Positions 1 to 6,596 of a DNA stretch of 8,044 nt are shown here, piece by piece (the first letter of the stretch is position 1; every line of letters starts with the position of its first letter). The stretch is from contig DNRQ01000029.1 in NCBI GenBank assembly GCA_003499925.1, positions 1-8,044 on the forward strand. Direction: 5' to 3'. The stretch comes from Geobacter sp. (lineage in GTDB: Bacteria; Desulfobacterota; Desulfuromonadia; Geobacterales; Geobacteraceae). A program made the position numbers and the translations under genes. Under the pieces are notes generated by a model that was given only the letters and a program-made list of their open reading frames with translations, had not been told where the DNA came from and ran no database searches.

Positions 1-445
1 CGCCAAGGCGCTGGCAGGCGGGGCGCCGATCGGCACCATGCTCGCCACCGACGAGCTGGCCACGGCTTTCAGTCCCGGCACCCACGGCTCGACCTTCGGC
101 GGCAACCCGCTGGTGACCGCTGCGGCGGTAGCCACCATGCGCGTCATTCTCGAAGAGGGGATCCTGAACCGGACCGAGGAGATGGGCGAATACCTGATGG
201 GAGAACTCGAGGAACTGAAGCGGAAGTTCCCGGCGATCACCGAGGTGCGCGGCATCGGGCTCATGATCGGGGTGGAGCTCTCCATCCCCGGCGCCGACAT
301 CGTAAAGAAGGCGCTCGAGCGCGGGCTCCTCTTGAACTGCGCCCAGGAGAAGGTGCTCCGCTTCGTTCCGCCGCTGATCGTGGGCAAACGGGAAGCGGAC
401 GAGATGCTCGCCATACTGACCGGGATCCTTGAGGAACTGGAGTAG
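1..445 (+). CDS. argD: Acetylornithine aminotransferase, 3' part (ArgD)
   Basis: This is the C-terminal part of a class-III PLP-dependent aminotransferase that converts N-acetylglutamate semialdehyde to N-acetylornithine in the cytoplasm. The first full codon is at 2, and the gene is cut by the window edge, so the start is not visible. The reading begins AKALAGGAPIGTML; the lysine at 5-7 lies where the Schiff-base lysine sits in the ArgD family motif (AK-[AG]-L-x-G-G-x-PIGAML). It is followed by the conserved THGSTFGGNPL stretch that contacts the PLP phosphate, and by the small domain with VRGIGLMIGVEL. The protein ends in a TAG at 443-445, as expected for the family C-terminus. The following argF supports argD over other class-III aminotransferases, although ArgD enzymes can also act on succinyl-diaminopimelate in lysine synthesis. 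Confidence 0.93.
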   Translation, partial: AKALAGGAPIGTMLATDELATAFSPGTHGSTFGGNPLVTAAAVATMRVILEEGILNRTEEMGEYLMGELEELKRKFPAITEVRGIGLMIGVELSIPGADIVKKALERGLLLNCAQEKVLRFVPPLIVGKREADEMLAILTGILEELE

Positions 446-456
446 GCGGCGTTTTT

Positions 457-494
457 CCCCCTCTCCCTAACCCTCTCCCACAAGGGGAGAGGGG
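457..494 (-). repeat. REP-like hairpin repeat R1
   Basis: C/G-rich element read on the minus strand as hairpin plus tail. The hairpin has a perfect 9-bp stem (471-479 with 485-493) and a 5-nt loop. The tail at 457-470 reads TTAGGGAGAGGGGG on the minus strand. The same hairpin-plus-G-rich-tail design recurs at R2 to R6. No T-tract follows, so a simple intrinsic terminator is not supported. Confidence 0.75.
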
Positions 495-536
495 ACTATT
501 GCCCCGTTCTTCCGCAAGAGGGGGAATATTGCACCG
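491..536 (+). repeat. Imperfect 16-bp direct repeat, period 30
   Basis: GGGGACTATTGCCCCG at 491-506 recurs as GGGGAATATTGCACCG at 521-536, with two mismatches and a 30-bp offset. It fills the spacer between hairpin repeats R1 and R2. There are only two copies, so this may be a by-product of repeat duplication. Confidence 0.45.
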
Positions 537-544
537 CTCCTATG

Positions 545-580
545 CCCCCCTCCCTTTATGGGAGGGGCTGGGGGAGGGAG
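545..580 (+). repeat. REP-like hairpin repeat R2
   Basis: Plus-oriented copy of the same family as R1: a perfect 8-bp stem (547-554 with 560-567), loop TTTAT, then tail CTGGGGGAGGGAG. R1 and R2 stand in opposite orientation with tails pointing outward, filling much of the argD-argF gap. Confidence 0.75.
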
Positions 581-593
581 CAACGTCGCAATC

Positions 594-640
594 TTGACTG
601 CATACGCAACAGACCTGACCGGTCACATCAAAAATACTAA
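594..640 (+). promoter_or_regulatory. Possible argF upstream control region
   Basis: After the repeats, the last 60 bases before argF become AT-richer and contain TTGACT (594-599), a perfect 10-bp palindrome TGACCGGTCA (616-625) and an AATACTAA stretch (633-640). The TTGACT has no well-spaced -10 partner, so I do not call a specific promoter. The palindrome could be an operator; it does not resemble the E. coli ArgR box. Confidence 0.25.
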
Positions 641-655
641 GTGAGAGCCCACGTT

Positions 656-1567
656 ATGAAAAAAGACTTCCTCGCACTGAGCCAGTTTTCCAAGGCAGAA
701 CTTGACGCCATCTTCGCGCTGACCAAAGAGCTCAAACAAAAGCAGAAGAGCGGTGTCGAGCACCATCTGCTGAAGGGAAAGACGCTGGCGATGATCTTCG
801 AGAAGTCCTCGACGCGGACCAGGATCTCCTTCGAGGTCGGGATGTACCAGCTGGGGGGGCACCCGCTCTTCATAAACGGCAAGGACTCCCAGATGGGACG
901 CGGCGAGCCGATCAAGGACAGCGCCCGGGTCATCGCCCGCTACTGCGACGGCGTCATGATCCGCACCTTCGCCCAGGAAACGGTGCAGGAATTCGCCAAG
1001 TACGCCTCGGTGCCGATCATAAACGGCCTCACCGACCTGCACCACCCCTGCCAGATCATGGCCGACCTGTTCACGGTCATCGAGCACAAGGGAGGCTACC
1101 AGGGGCTCAAGTTCGCCTGGATCGGGGACGGCAACAACATGGCGAACAGCTGGATCGAGGCCGCAGCCATCTTCGGATTCGACCTGACGCTCGCCTGCCC
1201 CGAGGGGTACGACCCGGATCCCAACGTGCTCCAGTGGGCCCGCACCCGCACCGTCTCCAAGATCGTGGTGACCCGCGACCCGAAGGAGGCCGCATCGGAC
1301 GCCGACGTGCTGAACACCGACGTCTGGGCCAGCATGGGAAAGGAAGAGGAGCAGAAGATCCGGGAAAAAGCGTTCGCCGGCTTCCAGCTGAACGAGGAGC
1401 TGCTCGACCTGGCCCGGGGTAACGCCATGGTGCTGCACTGCCTCCCCGCGCACCGCGGCGAGGAGATCAGCGACGACGTCATCGAGGGGCCGCACTCGGC
1501 CGTCTGGGACGAGGCGGAAAACCGGCTCCACGTCCAGAAGGCGATCATGGCGATGCTGATGAAGTAA
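656..1567 (+). CDS. argF: Ornithine carbamoyltransferase (ArgF)
   Basis: This cytoplasmic enzyme transfers the carbamoyl group of carbamoyl phosphate to ornithine to give citrulline. It is 303 residues from the chosen start, a normal length for the family. The carbamoyl-phosphate motif STRTR is at residues 52-56, HPCQ at 130-133, the ornithine-loop motif DVWASMG at 222-228 and HCLP, with the catalytic-site cysteine, at 261-264. The SMG motif favours ornithine over aspartate as substrate. I chose ATG 656 over an in-frame GTG at 641 because MKKDF is a typical family N-terminus and the GTG has no ribosome-binding site. Only a weak GAG-type site precedes 656. It lies 210 bp after argD across a repeat block, so it may have its own promoter. 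Confidence 0.96.
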   Translation: MKKDFLALSQFSKAELDAIFALTKELKQKQKSGVEHHLLKGKTLAMIFEKSSTRTRISFEVGMYQLGGHPLFINGKDSQMGRGEPIKDSARVIARYCDGVMIRTFAQETVQEFAKYASVPIINGLTDLHHPCQIMADLFTVIEHKGGYQGLKFAWIGDGNNMANSWIEAAAIFGFDLTLACPEGYDPDPNVLQWARTRTVSKIVVTRDPKEAASDADVLNTDVWASMGKEEEQKIREKAFAGFQLNEELLDLARGNAMVLHCLPAHRGEEISDDVIEGPHSAVWDEAENRLHVQKAIMAMLMK

Positions 1568-1600
1568 TCCACGCGCAGGTGCAGTTAGGAGCCTGATGAG

Positions 1601-1897
1601 ATGAAGCCTCTAAACGAGATAAAAGATATCATTCGCGAGCACAAAGAGGAGCTCGCCACGGATTTCGGCGTTTCGGACATCGGCATCTTCGGTTCGGTTG
1701 CCCGCGGCGAAGCGCGCGACGACAGCGACGTTGATGTGCTGGTGGATTTTAATAGGCCAATTGGACTGATCAGGTTCATGACTCTTGAGTACTACCTTGA
1801 GGAGCTTTTCGGCGGGACCAAGGTCGATCTTGTCTCCAGAAAAGCACTGAAGCCATACATAGGTAAGGTGATCCTGCAGGAAGTGCAGTATGTCTGA
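1601..1897 (+). CDS. MNT-type nucleotidyltransferase (MntA-like antitoxin)
   Basis: A 98-residue minimal nucleotidyltransferase. It has the family signature GSVARG (31-36) followed by SDVDVLV (42-48). The metal-binding acidic residues D43 and D45 are present, and a third, D76, lies in KVDLVS; the C-terminal RKALKPYI segment is also typical, so the domain appears complete. In type VII toxin-antitoxin modules, MntA proteins neutralise a HEPN RNase by adding AMP to it. The start has a TAGGAG site at 1586-1591, nine bases upstream. Its stop overlaps the start of the next short frame by 8 bp, the usual tight coupling of MNT and HEPN genes, but that partner is only a stub. The second half (about 1740-1900) is AT-richer than the neighbouring arg genes, suggesting acquired DNA. 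It separates argF from argG. Whether it still has a function is unknown. Confidence 0.85.
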   Translation: MKPLNEIKDIIREHKEELATDFGVSDIGIFGSVARGEARDDSDVDVLVDFNRPIGLIRFMTLEYYLEELFGGTKVDLVSRKALKPYIGKVILQEVQYV

Positions 1898-1952
1898 GAG
1901 CAGAGATATCCGCGACTTCTTCATTAAAGAACTAGTCCATAATAAACCGTAA
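1890..1952 (+). pseudogene. Truncated HEPN toxin (HepT-like) stub
   Basis: A 20-codon frame starts at ATG 1890, inside the end of the MNT gene, and stops at TAA 1950-1952. It begins MSESRDIRDFF, which resembles the N-terminus common in HepT/DUF86 HEPN proteins (S-x-R-D-x-x-x-F). It then diverges into IKELVHNKP and ends before the catalytic RxxxxH region could occur. Its stop codon shares bases with the argG ribosome-binding site AAGGAG (1951-1956). My interpretation is that a deletion removed nearly all of the HEPN gene and joined its first codons to the argG leader. The match is short, so the HEPN identity is inferred mainly from position and overlap. Confidence 0.6.
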
Positions 1953-1961
1953 GGAGAACCC

Positions 1962-3182
1962 ATGGCCAAGAAAGAAGTGAAAAAGATCGTCCTCGCCTAT
2001 TCCGGCGGGCTGGACACCTCCATCATCCTGAAGTGGCTCAAAAACGAGTACGGCTGCGAGGTGGTGACCTTTTCCGCCGACCTGGGACAGGGTGACGAGC
2101 TGGATCCGGTCCGTGAAAAGGCGCTGGCAACGGGTGCCGACAAGGTCTACATCGACGACCTGCGCGAGGAGTTCGTGAGCGACTTCGTCTACCCGATGTT
2201 CCGCGCCAACGCGATCTACGAAGGGGCCTACCTGCTCGGCACCTCCATCGCGCGCCCGCTGATCGCCAAGCGCCAGATGGAGATCGCCAGGATCGAGGGT
2301 TGCGACGCGGTCTCCCACGGCGCCACCGGCAAGGGGAACGACCAGGTCCGCTTCGAGCTCGCCTACTACCACTTCAACCCGGCCATCACCGTGGTCGCCC
2401 CCTGGAGGGAGTGGAAGCTGAACAGCCGCCAGGCGCTGATCAACTACGCCAAGAGAAACGACATCCCGATCCCGATCACCAAGAAGCGCCCCTGGTCCAG
2501 CGACCGGAACCTTTTGCACATCTCCTTCGAAGGGGGCATCCTGGAGGACACCTGGCTCGAGCCCCCCGAGAACATGTTCGTCTTGACCAAGTCCCCGGAG
2601 AAGGCGCCCAACAAGGCGCAGTACGTGGAGATCGAGTTCGAGAAGGGGAACGCGGTCGCCGTTGACGGCGTGCCCATGTCGCCGGCACAGCTGCTGGCCC
2701 ACCTGAACACCCTGGGGGGCGAGCACGGCATCGGCCGGGTCGACCTCCTGGAGAACCGCTCGGTCGGCATGAAGTCCCGCGGCGTCTACGAGACCCCGGG
2801 CGGCACCATCCTGCGCGAGGCCCACATGGCGGTCGAGCAGATCACCATGGACCGCGAGGTCATGCACCTGCGCGACTCCCTGATCCCGCGCTACGCCGAG
2901 ATGGTCTACAACGGCTACTGGTTCTCCCCCGAGCGCGAGATGCTGCAGACCCTGATCGACGATTCCCAGAAGTCGGTGAACGGCGTGGCCAGGGTGAAGC
3001 TCTACAAGGGTCACTGCCGCACCGTGGGGAGGAAGTCCGAGAGCGACTCGCTCTTCAACCTCGACTTCGCCACCTTCGAGAAGGACCAGGTCTACAACCA
3101 GGCGGACGCCGAGGGGTTCATCAAGCTGAACTCGCTCAGGCTCAGGATCCGCTCGCTGATGCAGGCAAACAAGAATAAATAG
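1962..3182 (+). CDS. argG: Argininosuccinate synthase (ArgG)
   Basis: This enzyme joins citrulline and aspartate using ATP to form argininosuccinate in the cytoplasm. It is 406 residues, the standard length of the family. The N-terminal PP-loop AYSGGLDTS is at residues 12-20, and the conserved SHGATGKGNDQVRFE stretch near residue 117 belongs to the substrate and ATP site. The long C-terminal synthetase domain, including the KGHCRTVGRKS segment, is intact. The ATG is preceded by a clean AAGGAG (1951-1956) with a 5-base spacer. The ribosome-binding site overlaps the stop of the HEPN stub, so translation could be coupled to the MNT remnant upstream. Codon use is strongly GC-rich, unlike the MNT gene. 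Confidence 0.98.
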   Translation: MAKKEVKKIVLAYSGGLDTSIILKWLKNEYGCEVVTFSADLGQGDELDPVREKALATGADKVYIDDLREEFVSDFVYPMFRANAIYEGAYLLGTSIARPLIAKRQMEIARIEGCDAVSHGATGKGNDQVRFELAYYHFNPAITVVAPWREWKLNSRQALINYAKRNDIPIPITKKRPWSSDRNLLHISFEGGILEDTWLEPPENMFVLTKSPEKAPNKAQYVEIEFEKGNAVAVDGVPMSPAQLLAHLNTLGGEHGIGRVDLLENRSVGMKSRGVYETPGGTILREAHMAVEQITMDREVMHLRDSLIPRYAEMVYNGYWFSPEREMLQTLIDDSQKSVNGVARVKLYKGHCRTVGRKSESDSLFNLDFATFEKDQVYNQADAEGFIKLNSLRLRIRSLMQANKNK

Positions 3183-3197
3183 AGTAAGATACAGCTT

Positions 3198-3241
3198 AGG
3201 AGGTCATAGGGGCACGAGACTTTCGTGCCCCTATCCGCTTT
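3198..3241 (+). promoter_or_regulatory. Shine-Dalgarno and 12-bp hairpin leader of the NUDIX gene
   Basis: A consensus AGGAGGT lies at 3198-3204 but is 37 bases from the ATG at 3242, too far for normal use. Between them is a perfect 12-bp hairpin, 3206-3217 paired with 3223-3234, with loop GACTT. If it folds, one base plus seven bases remain, giving an effective spacer of about 8 nt. No start codon follows the AGGAGGT at a normal distance in the NUDIX frame. The hairpin is followed by CCGCTTT, a poor T-tract, so it could also be a weak argG terminator. Confidence 0.6.
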
Positions 3242-3736
3242 ATGGCGCAAAACGATTTCAAAGCAGGCCACATCGTCACCTCGGTGGTCGCCGTCATCGT
3301 CGACAGCGACGACCAGGTGCTTTTGACCAAACGCTCCGTCCCCCCCTTCCAGGGGGAGTGGGTGATGCCGGGCGGAAAGATCGACCTCGGAGAGCCGATC
3401 GTCCAGGCACTGAAGCGCGAGGTATGGGAGGAGGTCGGCCTGGAGGTTGAGGTGGGGCAACTCATCGACATCTTTGAGCATGTCACCCCCGGCGACGACA
3501 ACTACCATTTCATCATCATCTACTACCTCTGCACGCCGCTTTACTGCGACGTGAACCATAACCGCGACGAGGTCGCGGAGGCGCGCTGGGTTAAGCGCGC
3601 CGAGCTGGCGGAGTACAAGATTCCGGCAGGAGCCCGCTTCATCCTGGGAAAGATCTTCCCGGAGACCGTCGAGTGCAGACGCCAGGGCAAAACAGAGCGA
3701 AAGGCCTCAAAACCTTCGGACGCTGATCAAGACTGA
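3242..3736 (+). CDS. NUDIX hydrolase
   Basis: A 164-residue NUDIX-family hydrolase. The complete NUDIX box spans residues 45-67: G45, E51, R59-E60, E63-E64, G66 and L67 fit GX5EX7REUXEEXGU exactly, so the Mg-binding catalytic helix should be active. Members cleave nucleoside diphosphates linked to another group X; the substrate cannot be told from this sequence. The segment before the box (LLTKRS...WVMPGGK) resembles MutT/ADP-sugar-type single-domain enzymes. The last 20 residues are a charged, probably disordered tail. The ATG at 3242 is the first possible start in frame and has no ribosome-binding site directly before it; the upstream site is separated by a hairpin. It follows argG by 59 bp and is probably cotranscribed with it. 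No link to arginine synthesis is evident. Confidence 0.9.
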   Translation: MAQNDFKAGHIVTSVVAVIVDSDDQVLLTKRSVPPFQGEWVMPGGKIDLGEPIVQALKREVWEEVGLEVEVGQLIDIFEHVTPGDDNYHFIIIYYLCTPLYCDVNHNRDEVAEARWVKRAELAEYKIPAGARFILGKIFPETVECRRQGKTERKASKPSDADQD

Positions 3737-3811
3737 AAAGGCCTGATCAAACAACTTCTTTGTTAAACCTGATTCTCAAGTTTTGTAGTTGTTCTGATCA
3801 GTCTTTATCAG
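3723..3811. repeat. Inverted-repeat region with three CTGATCA copies
   Basis: CTGATCAAGACTGA (3723-3736, including the NUDIX stop) is complementary, with one mismatch, to 3798-3811. A second nested pair is TGATCAAACAACT (3744-3756) and 3787-3800, with a one-base bulge. CTGATCA itself occurs at 3723, 3743 and 3794. The whole 139-bp gap (3737-3875) is AT-richer than its flanks. It could be an operator region for the next gene or a folded transcript end; no T-run terminator or good promoter pair is visible. Confidence 0.5.
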
Positions 3812-3875
3812 GTAAATCTGCGTCCCGTGATTTCCGGTTCTTTGATTCCAGTTGCAGTGATTTGATTCTCCCGAG

Positions 3876-5045
3876 ATGAGCATCCAACCTATGGTCAAGA
3901 TCATCGAGAAACATGTCCACCTTGATTTCGCCCTGGGGCATCACCTGCACTGCCTGATCGCCCAGATCCCGAACCGCCTGGAGCGCCGCGGGCACCTCTT
4001 CTCGCTGTGCAACCCGGAGGAACAATGGGTCATGGTGCAGGGGATCCTCGACCTGGTGGCTGCGGGCGAGGGAAACATGAAGCGGCTGCACTTCCTCATG
4101 TTTCCGGAAAGCTCCATTCCGCTCTCCCGCTTCGACCAGGTCCTCTCGACCATCGAGGGCGACTTCCGCTGCAATACGGTCACCATGTTCGGCCTGGAGC
4201 AGATCCCGCTGGAAGAGTACCGCAGGATGCTGATCCGCTTCCACGCGGACAACGCCGAGGCGCTGCAGTTGCTGGAGCAGGATGTGGACTCGGGCGACAT
4301 ACTCGGCATGCCGGTGAACTGGTGCTGCATCGCGGTGAAGGAGGCAAGCGGAAAGCTGCGCGTCTTTCTGGAGGCGAAAACCCACCCCTTCCGCGGCGAG
4401 GAGTTCCTGGACAAGGACCACGACCTGTACCGGGGGCGCCACTTCTATTTTTTCAGGGGAGAGCCGGCCTGCTTCAACTTCATGGCCATCATCTGCCTTG
4501 ACTACCTCTACCGGGACCTCTACTCGTCCAACATCAAGCAGATCATCGACCACGCCAACCGGCTGTTTTTCACCATGAGGCAGTCGCTGGACGCCATCTT
4601 CGTGATACAGTGCAACCCGAAGCCGGAGCACCGCTCCTACCGCGACGTCCTCTCCGGCTTCTACGGCGAGTACCTGGAAGATACCCCGGGGGTGCGCGAA
4701 ACGGTCACCATATTCGGCAACTGTTCCGATGAAAGCGAGATCGAGGGGGTCACGTGTGATTCCTGCTACGGCAAATCGCTGGTGGTGATAAGCGGCAAGC
4801 ACAAGATGCTGCAGTACCAGGAGCGGGAATTCTCAAGCGACGATTTCAACGGGGCGCCGGTATGCCGGCTCAGGTTCGGCAGCGGGACCAGGCTTTTCTA
4901 CTTCAACCTCCCGCTGCACCACGAGCTCGACCCGCGCACCTCGCGGGTGCCGCTCAAGGTCCATTCGGTGCTGCGCTTTACCGATGACGCCGGCTGGGTC
5001 AAGGTGGGGGACGGCGACGGCGCGCGGATGATGCAGGAAGAGTAG
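3876..5045 (+). CDS. Nitrilase-superfamily-like protein, uncharacterised
   Basis: A 389-residue protein that I cannot assign to a named family, but its landmarks fit a carbon-nitrogen hydrolase fold in order. FLMFPESS places a Glu at 78, and TMFGLEQ (103-109) matches the usual Gly-Leu-Glu strand. VNWCCIAV (147-154) with SGK is followed by LEAKTHPFRGEE, giving Lys168 and a possible second Glu at 175 or 176. FMAIICLDYLYRD places Cys207. IFGNCSDES (279-287) and YGKSLVVISG match the later strands. The Glu-Lys-Cys triad is typical of amidases and nitrilases. An N-terminal extension of about 60 residues precedes the first strand. No signal peptide or membrane segment is seen. An in-frame stop at 3858 limits the start to ATG 3876 or 3891, and neither has a good ribosome-binding site. 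Nitrilase domains also occur fused to defence reverse transcriptases, but no such partner is here. The substrate is unknown. Confidence 0.7.
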   Translation: MSIQPMVKIIEKHVHLDFALGHHLHCLIAQIPNRLERRGHLFSLCNPEEQWVMVQGILDLVAAGEGNMKRLHFLMFPESSIPLSRFDQVLSTIEGDFRCNTVTMFGLEQIPLEEYRRMLIRFHADNAEALQLLEQDVDSGDILGMPVNWCCIAVKEASGKLRVFLEAKTHPFRGEEFLDKDHDLYRGRHFYFFRGEPACFNFMAIICLDYLYRDLYSSNIKQIIDHANRLFFTMRQSLDAIFVIQCNPKPEHRSYRDVLSGFYGEYLEDTPGVRETVTIFGNCSDESEIEGVTCDSCYGKSLVVISGKHKMLQYQEREFSSDDFNGAPVCRLRFGSGTRLFYFNLPLHHELDPRTSRVPLKVHSVLRFTDDAGWVKVGDGDGARMMQEE

Positions 5046-5061
5046 GATCACATCCATAAGT

Positions 5062-5097
5062 CCCCTCCCCAGGAGGGGGAGGGTTAGGGAGGGGGAA
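5062..5097 (+). repeat. REP-like hairpin repeat R3
   Basis: Plus-oriented copy with an 8-bp stem (5063-5070 with 5076-5083) and tail TTAGGGAGGGGGAA. It faces R4 across a 28-bp spacer containing GCTCTTCGCAGAAGCC. Confidence 0.75.
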
Positions 5098-5125
5098 ACC
5101 CGACGCTCTTCGCAGAAGCCTGATT

Positions 5126-5163
5126 CTTCCCCCCTCCCGACCTCCCCCCTCCGGGGGGAGGAG
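5126..5163 (-). repeat. REP-like hairpin repeat R4
   Basis: Minus-oriented partner of R3: a 9-bp stem (5141-5149 with 5153-5161), a 3-nt loop, and a tail at 5127-5138 that is nearly complementary to the R3 tail. R3 and R4 together form a long inverted repeat between the nitrilase-like gene and argH and could fold as one structure. Confidence 0.75.
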
Positions 5164-5216
5164 AGCCGGAAAAAGTTGAAACCAGCTATTCCATACATAA
5201 AGCGGGAGATCTAACC

Positions 5217-6593
5217 ATGTCAAAAGACAAGCTGTGGGGCGGACGCTTCACCCAACCCACCGACAAATTCGTCGAGGAGTTCACCGCCTCGATCAACTTC
5301 GACAAGCGCCTCTACCACCAGGACATCCGGGGCTCCATCGCACACGCCACCATGCTCGGCAAGCAGGGGATCATCCCGATCAGCGACGTGGAGTCGATCG
5401 TCTCCGGCCTGAAGGCGATCCTGGTGCAGATCGAGGCGGGGAGCTTCGATTTCTCGGTCTCGCTGGAAGACATCCACATGAACATCGAGGCGAGGCTCTC
5501 GGAGCGGATCGGGGACGCCGGGAAAAGGCTCCATACCGGGCGCTCGCGCAACGACCAGGTGGCGCTCGACATCCGGCTTTATCTGCGGGACGAACTGGTG
5601 GAGATCTCCGCCTACATCGACCTGTTGATCGACTCGCTGCTGTTTCAGGCCGAGGAGAACCTCTCGGTCATCATGCCGGGCTTCACCCATCTGCAGACCG
5701 CCCAGCCCATCCTCTTCTCGCACCACATGCTCGCCTACCTGGAGATGCTCAGGCGCGACAAGGCCCGCATGGAGGACTGCCTGAAGCGGACCAACGTGAT
5801 GCCTCTGGGCGCAGGCGCCCTGGCCGGGACCACCTTCCCCATCGACCGGGAGTACGTGGCGGACCTGCTCGACTTCACCGAGGTGACCCGCAACTCGCTC
5901 GACTCGGTCTCGGACCGCGACTTCGCCCTGGAGTTCTGCGCCGCCTCGTCGATCCTGATGATGCATCTCTCCCGCTTCTCCGAGGAGCTGATCCTCTGGT
6001 CCACCAGCGAGTTCAAGTTCGTCGAGCTCTCCGACTCCTTCTGCACCGGCTCCTCCATCATGCCGCAGAAGAAGAACCCGGACGTCCCGGAACTGGTGCG
6101 CGGCAAGACCGGGCGCGTCTACGGCAACCTGATGTCCCTTCTCACCGTGATGAAATCGCTGCCGCTCGCCTACAACAAGGACATGCAGGAAGACAAGGAA
6201 CCGCTCTTCGACACCATCGACACGGTGAAGGGATGCCTCAAGGTTTTCGCCGACATGGTGCGCGAGATGCGGGTGAACCCGGTCCGCATGAAGACGGCGG
6301 CGGCCTCGGGCTTCTCGACCGCCACCGACGTCGCCGACTACCTGGTGAGAAAGGGGGTCGCCTTCCGGGACGCCCACGAGGTCGTGGGGAAGGCGGTGCG
6401 CTACTGCATCGAAAACGAAATGGACATCCCGGAGCTCTCGCTGGCCGAGTGGCAGCTCTTCTCCCCGCGCATCGATAGCGACATCTTCGCCTCGATCACC
6501 CTGGAGGCCTCGGTGAACGCCCGGAGCGCGACCGGCGGCACCGCCCTGGAGCGGGTGCGGGCGGAGATCGCCCGGGCCAAGGAAGGAAGGTAG
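5217..6593 (+). CDS. argH: Argininosuccinate lyase (ArgH)
   Basis: This enzyme splits argininosuccinate into arginine and fumarate, the last step of arginine synthesis, as a cytoplasmic homotetramer. It is 458 residues, normal for the family. The fumarase/aspartase superfamily signature GSSIMPQKKNPD is at 278-289, with the catalytic-loop serines. HTGRSRND lies at 106-113, and FTHLQTAQP carries the active-site histidine at 159. The N-terminal KLWGGRF is the classic ArgH opening. ATG 5217 has a GGGAG at 5204-5208 with an 8-base spacer. It is separated from argG by about 2 kb of NUDIX, nitrilase-like and repeat DNA, so the arginine operon may be split here. It is followed after three bases by the lipoprotein gene, which uses a ribosome-binding site inside the end of argH. 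Confidence 0.98.
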   Translation: MSKDKLWGGRFTQPTDKFVEEFTASINFDKRLYHQDIRGSIAHATMLGKQGIIPISDVESIVSGLKAILVQIEAGSFDFSVSLEDIHMNIEARLSERIGDAGKRLHTGRSRNDQVALDIRLYLRDELVEISAYIDLLIDSLLFQAEENLSVIMPGFTHLQTAQPILFSHHMLAYLEMLRRDKARMEDCLKRTNVMPLGAGALAGTTFPIDREYVADLLDFTEVTRNSLDSVSDRDFALEFCAASSILMMHLSRFSEELILWSTSEFKFVELSDSFCTGSSIMPQKKNPDVPELVRGKTGRVYGNLMSLLTVMKSLPLAYNKDMQEDKEPLFDTIDTVKGCLKVFADMVREMRVNPVRMKTAAASGFSTATDVADYLVRKGVAFRDAHEVVGKAVRYCIENEMDIPELSLAEWQLFSPRIDSDIFASITLEASVNARSATGGTALERVRAEIARAKEGR

Positions 6594-6596
6594 CCG

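Noticed and set aside
457..580. Intrinsic terminators at R1 and R2
   Set aside because: The stems are strong but neither is followed by a T-tract, and the copies belong to a dispersed family also found inside a coding region.
594..622. Sigma-70-type promoter from TTGACT before argF
   Set aside because: At 16-18 base spacing the -10 position reads as GC-rich sequence inside the TGACCGGTCA palindrome.
641..655. GTG 641 as the argF start
   Set aside because: It has no ribosome-binding site and would add five residues before the typical MKKDF start of the family.
3760..3788. Promoter TTGTTA with a -10 at about 3783
   Set aside because: The -10 (TTGTAG) matches only two of six consensus bases.
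5220..6377. Long open frames on the minus strand opposite argH, and similar ones opposite argF, argG and the 3876 gene
   Set aside because: They are the expected shadow of GC-rich codon use in well-supported plus-strand genes. The proteins are rich in V, L, G, D and R without any recognisable domain, and they have no sensible ribosome-binding sites.
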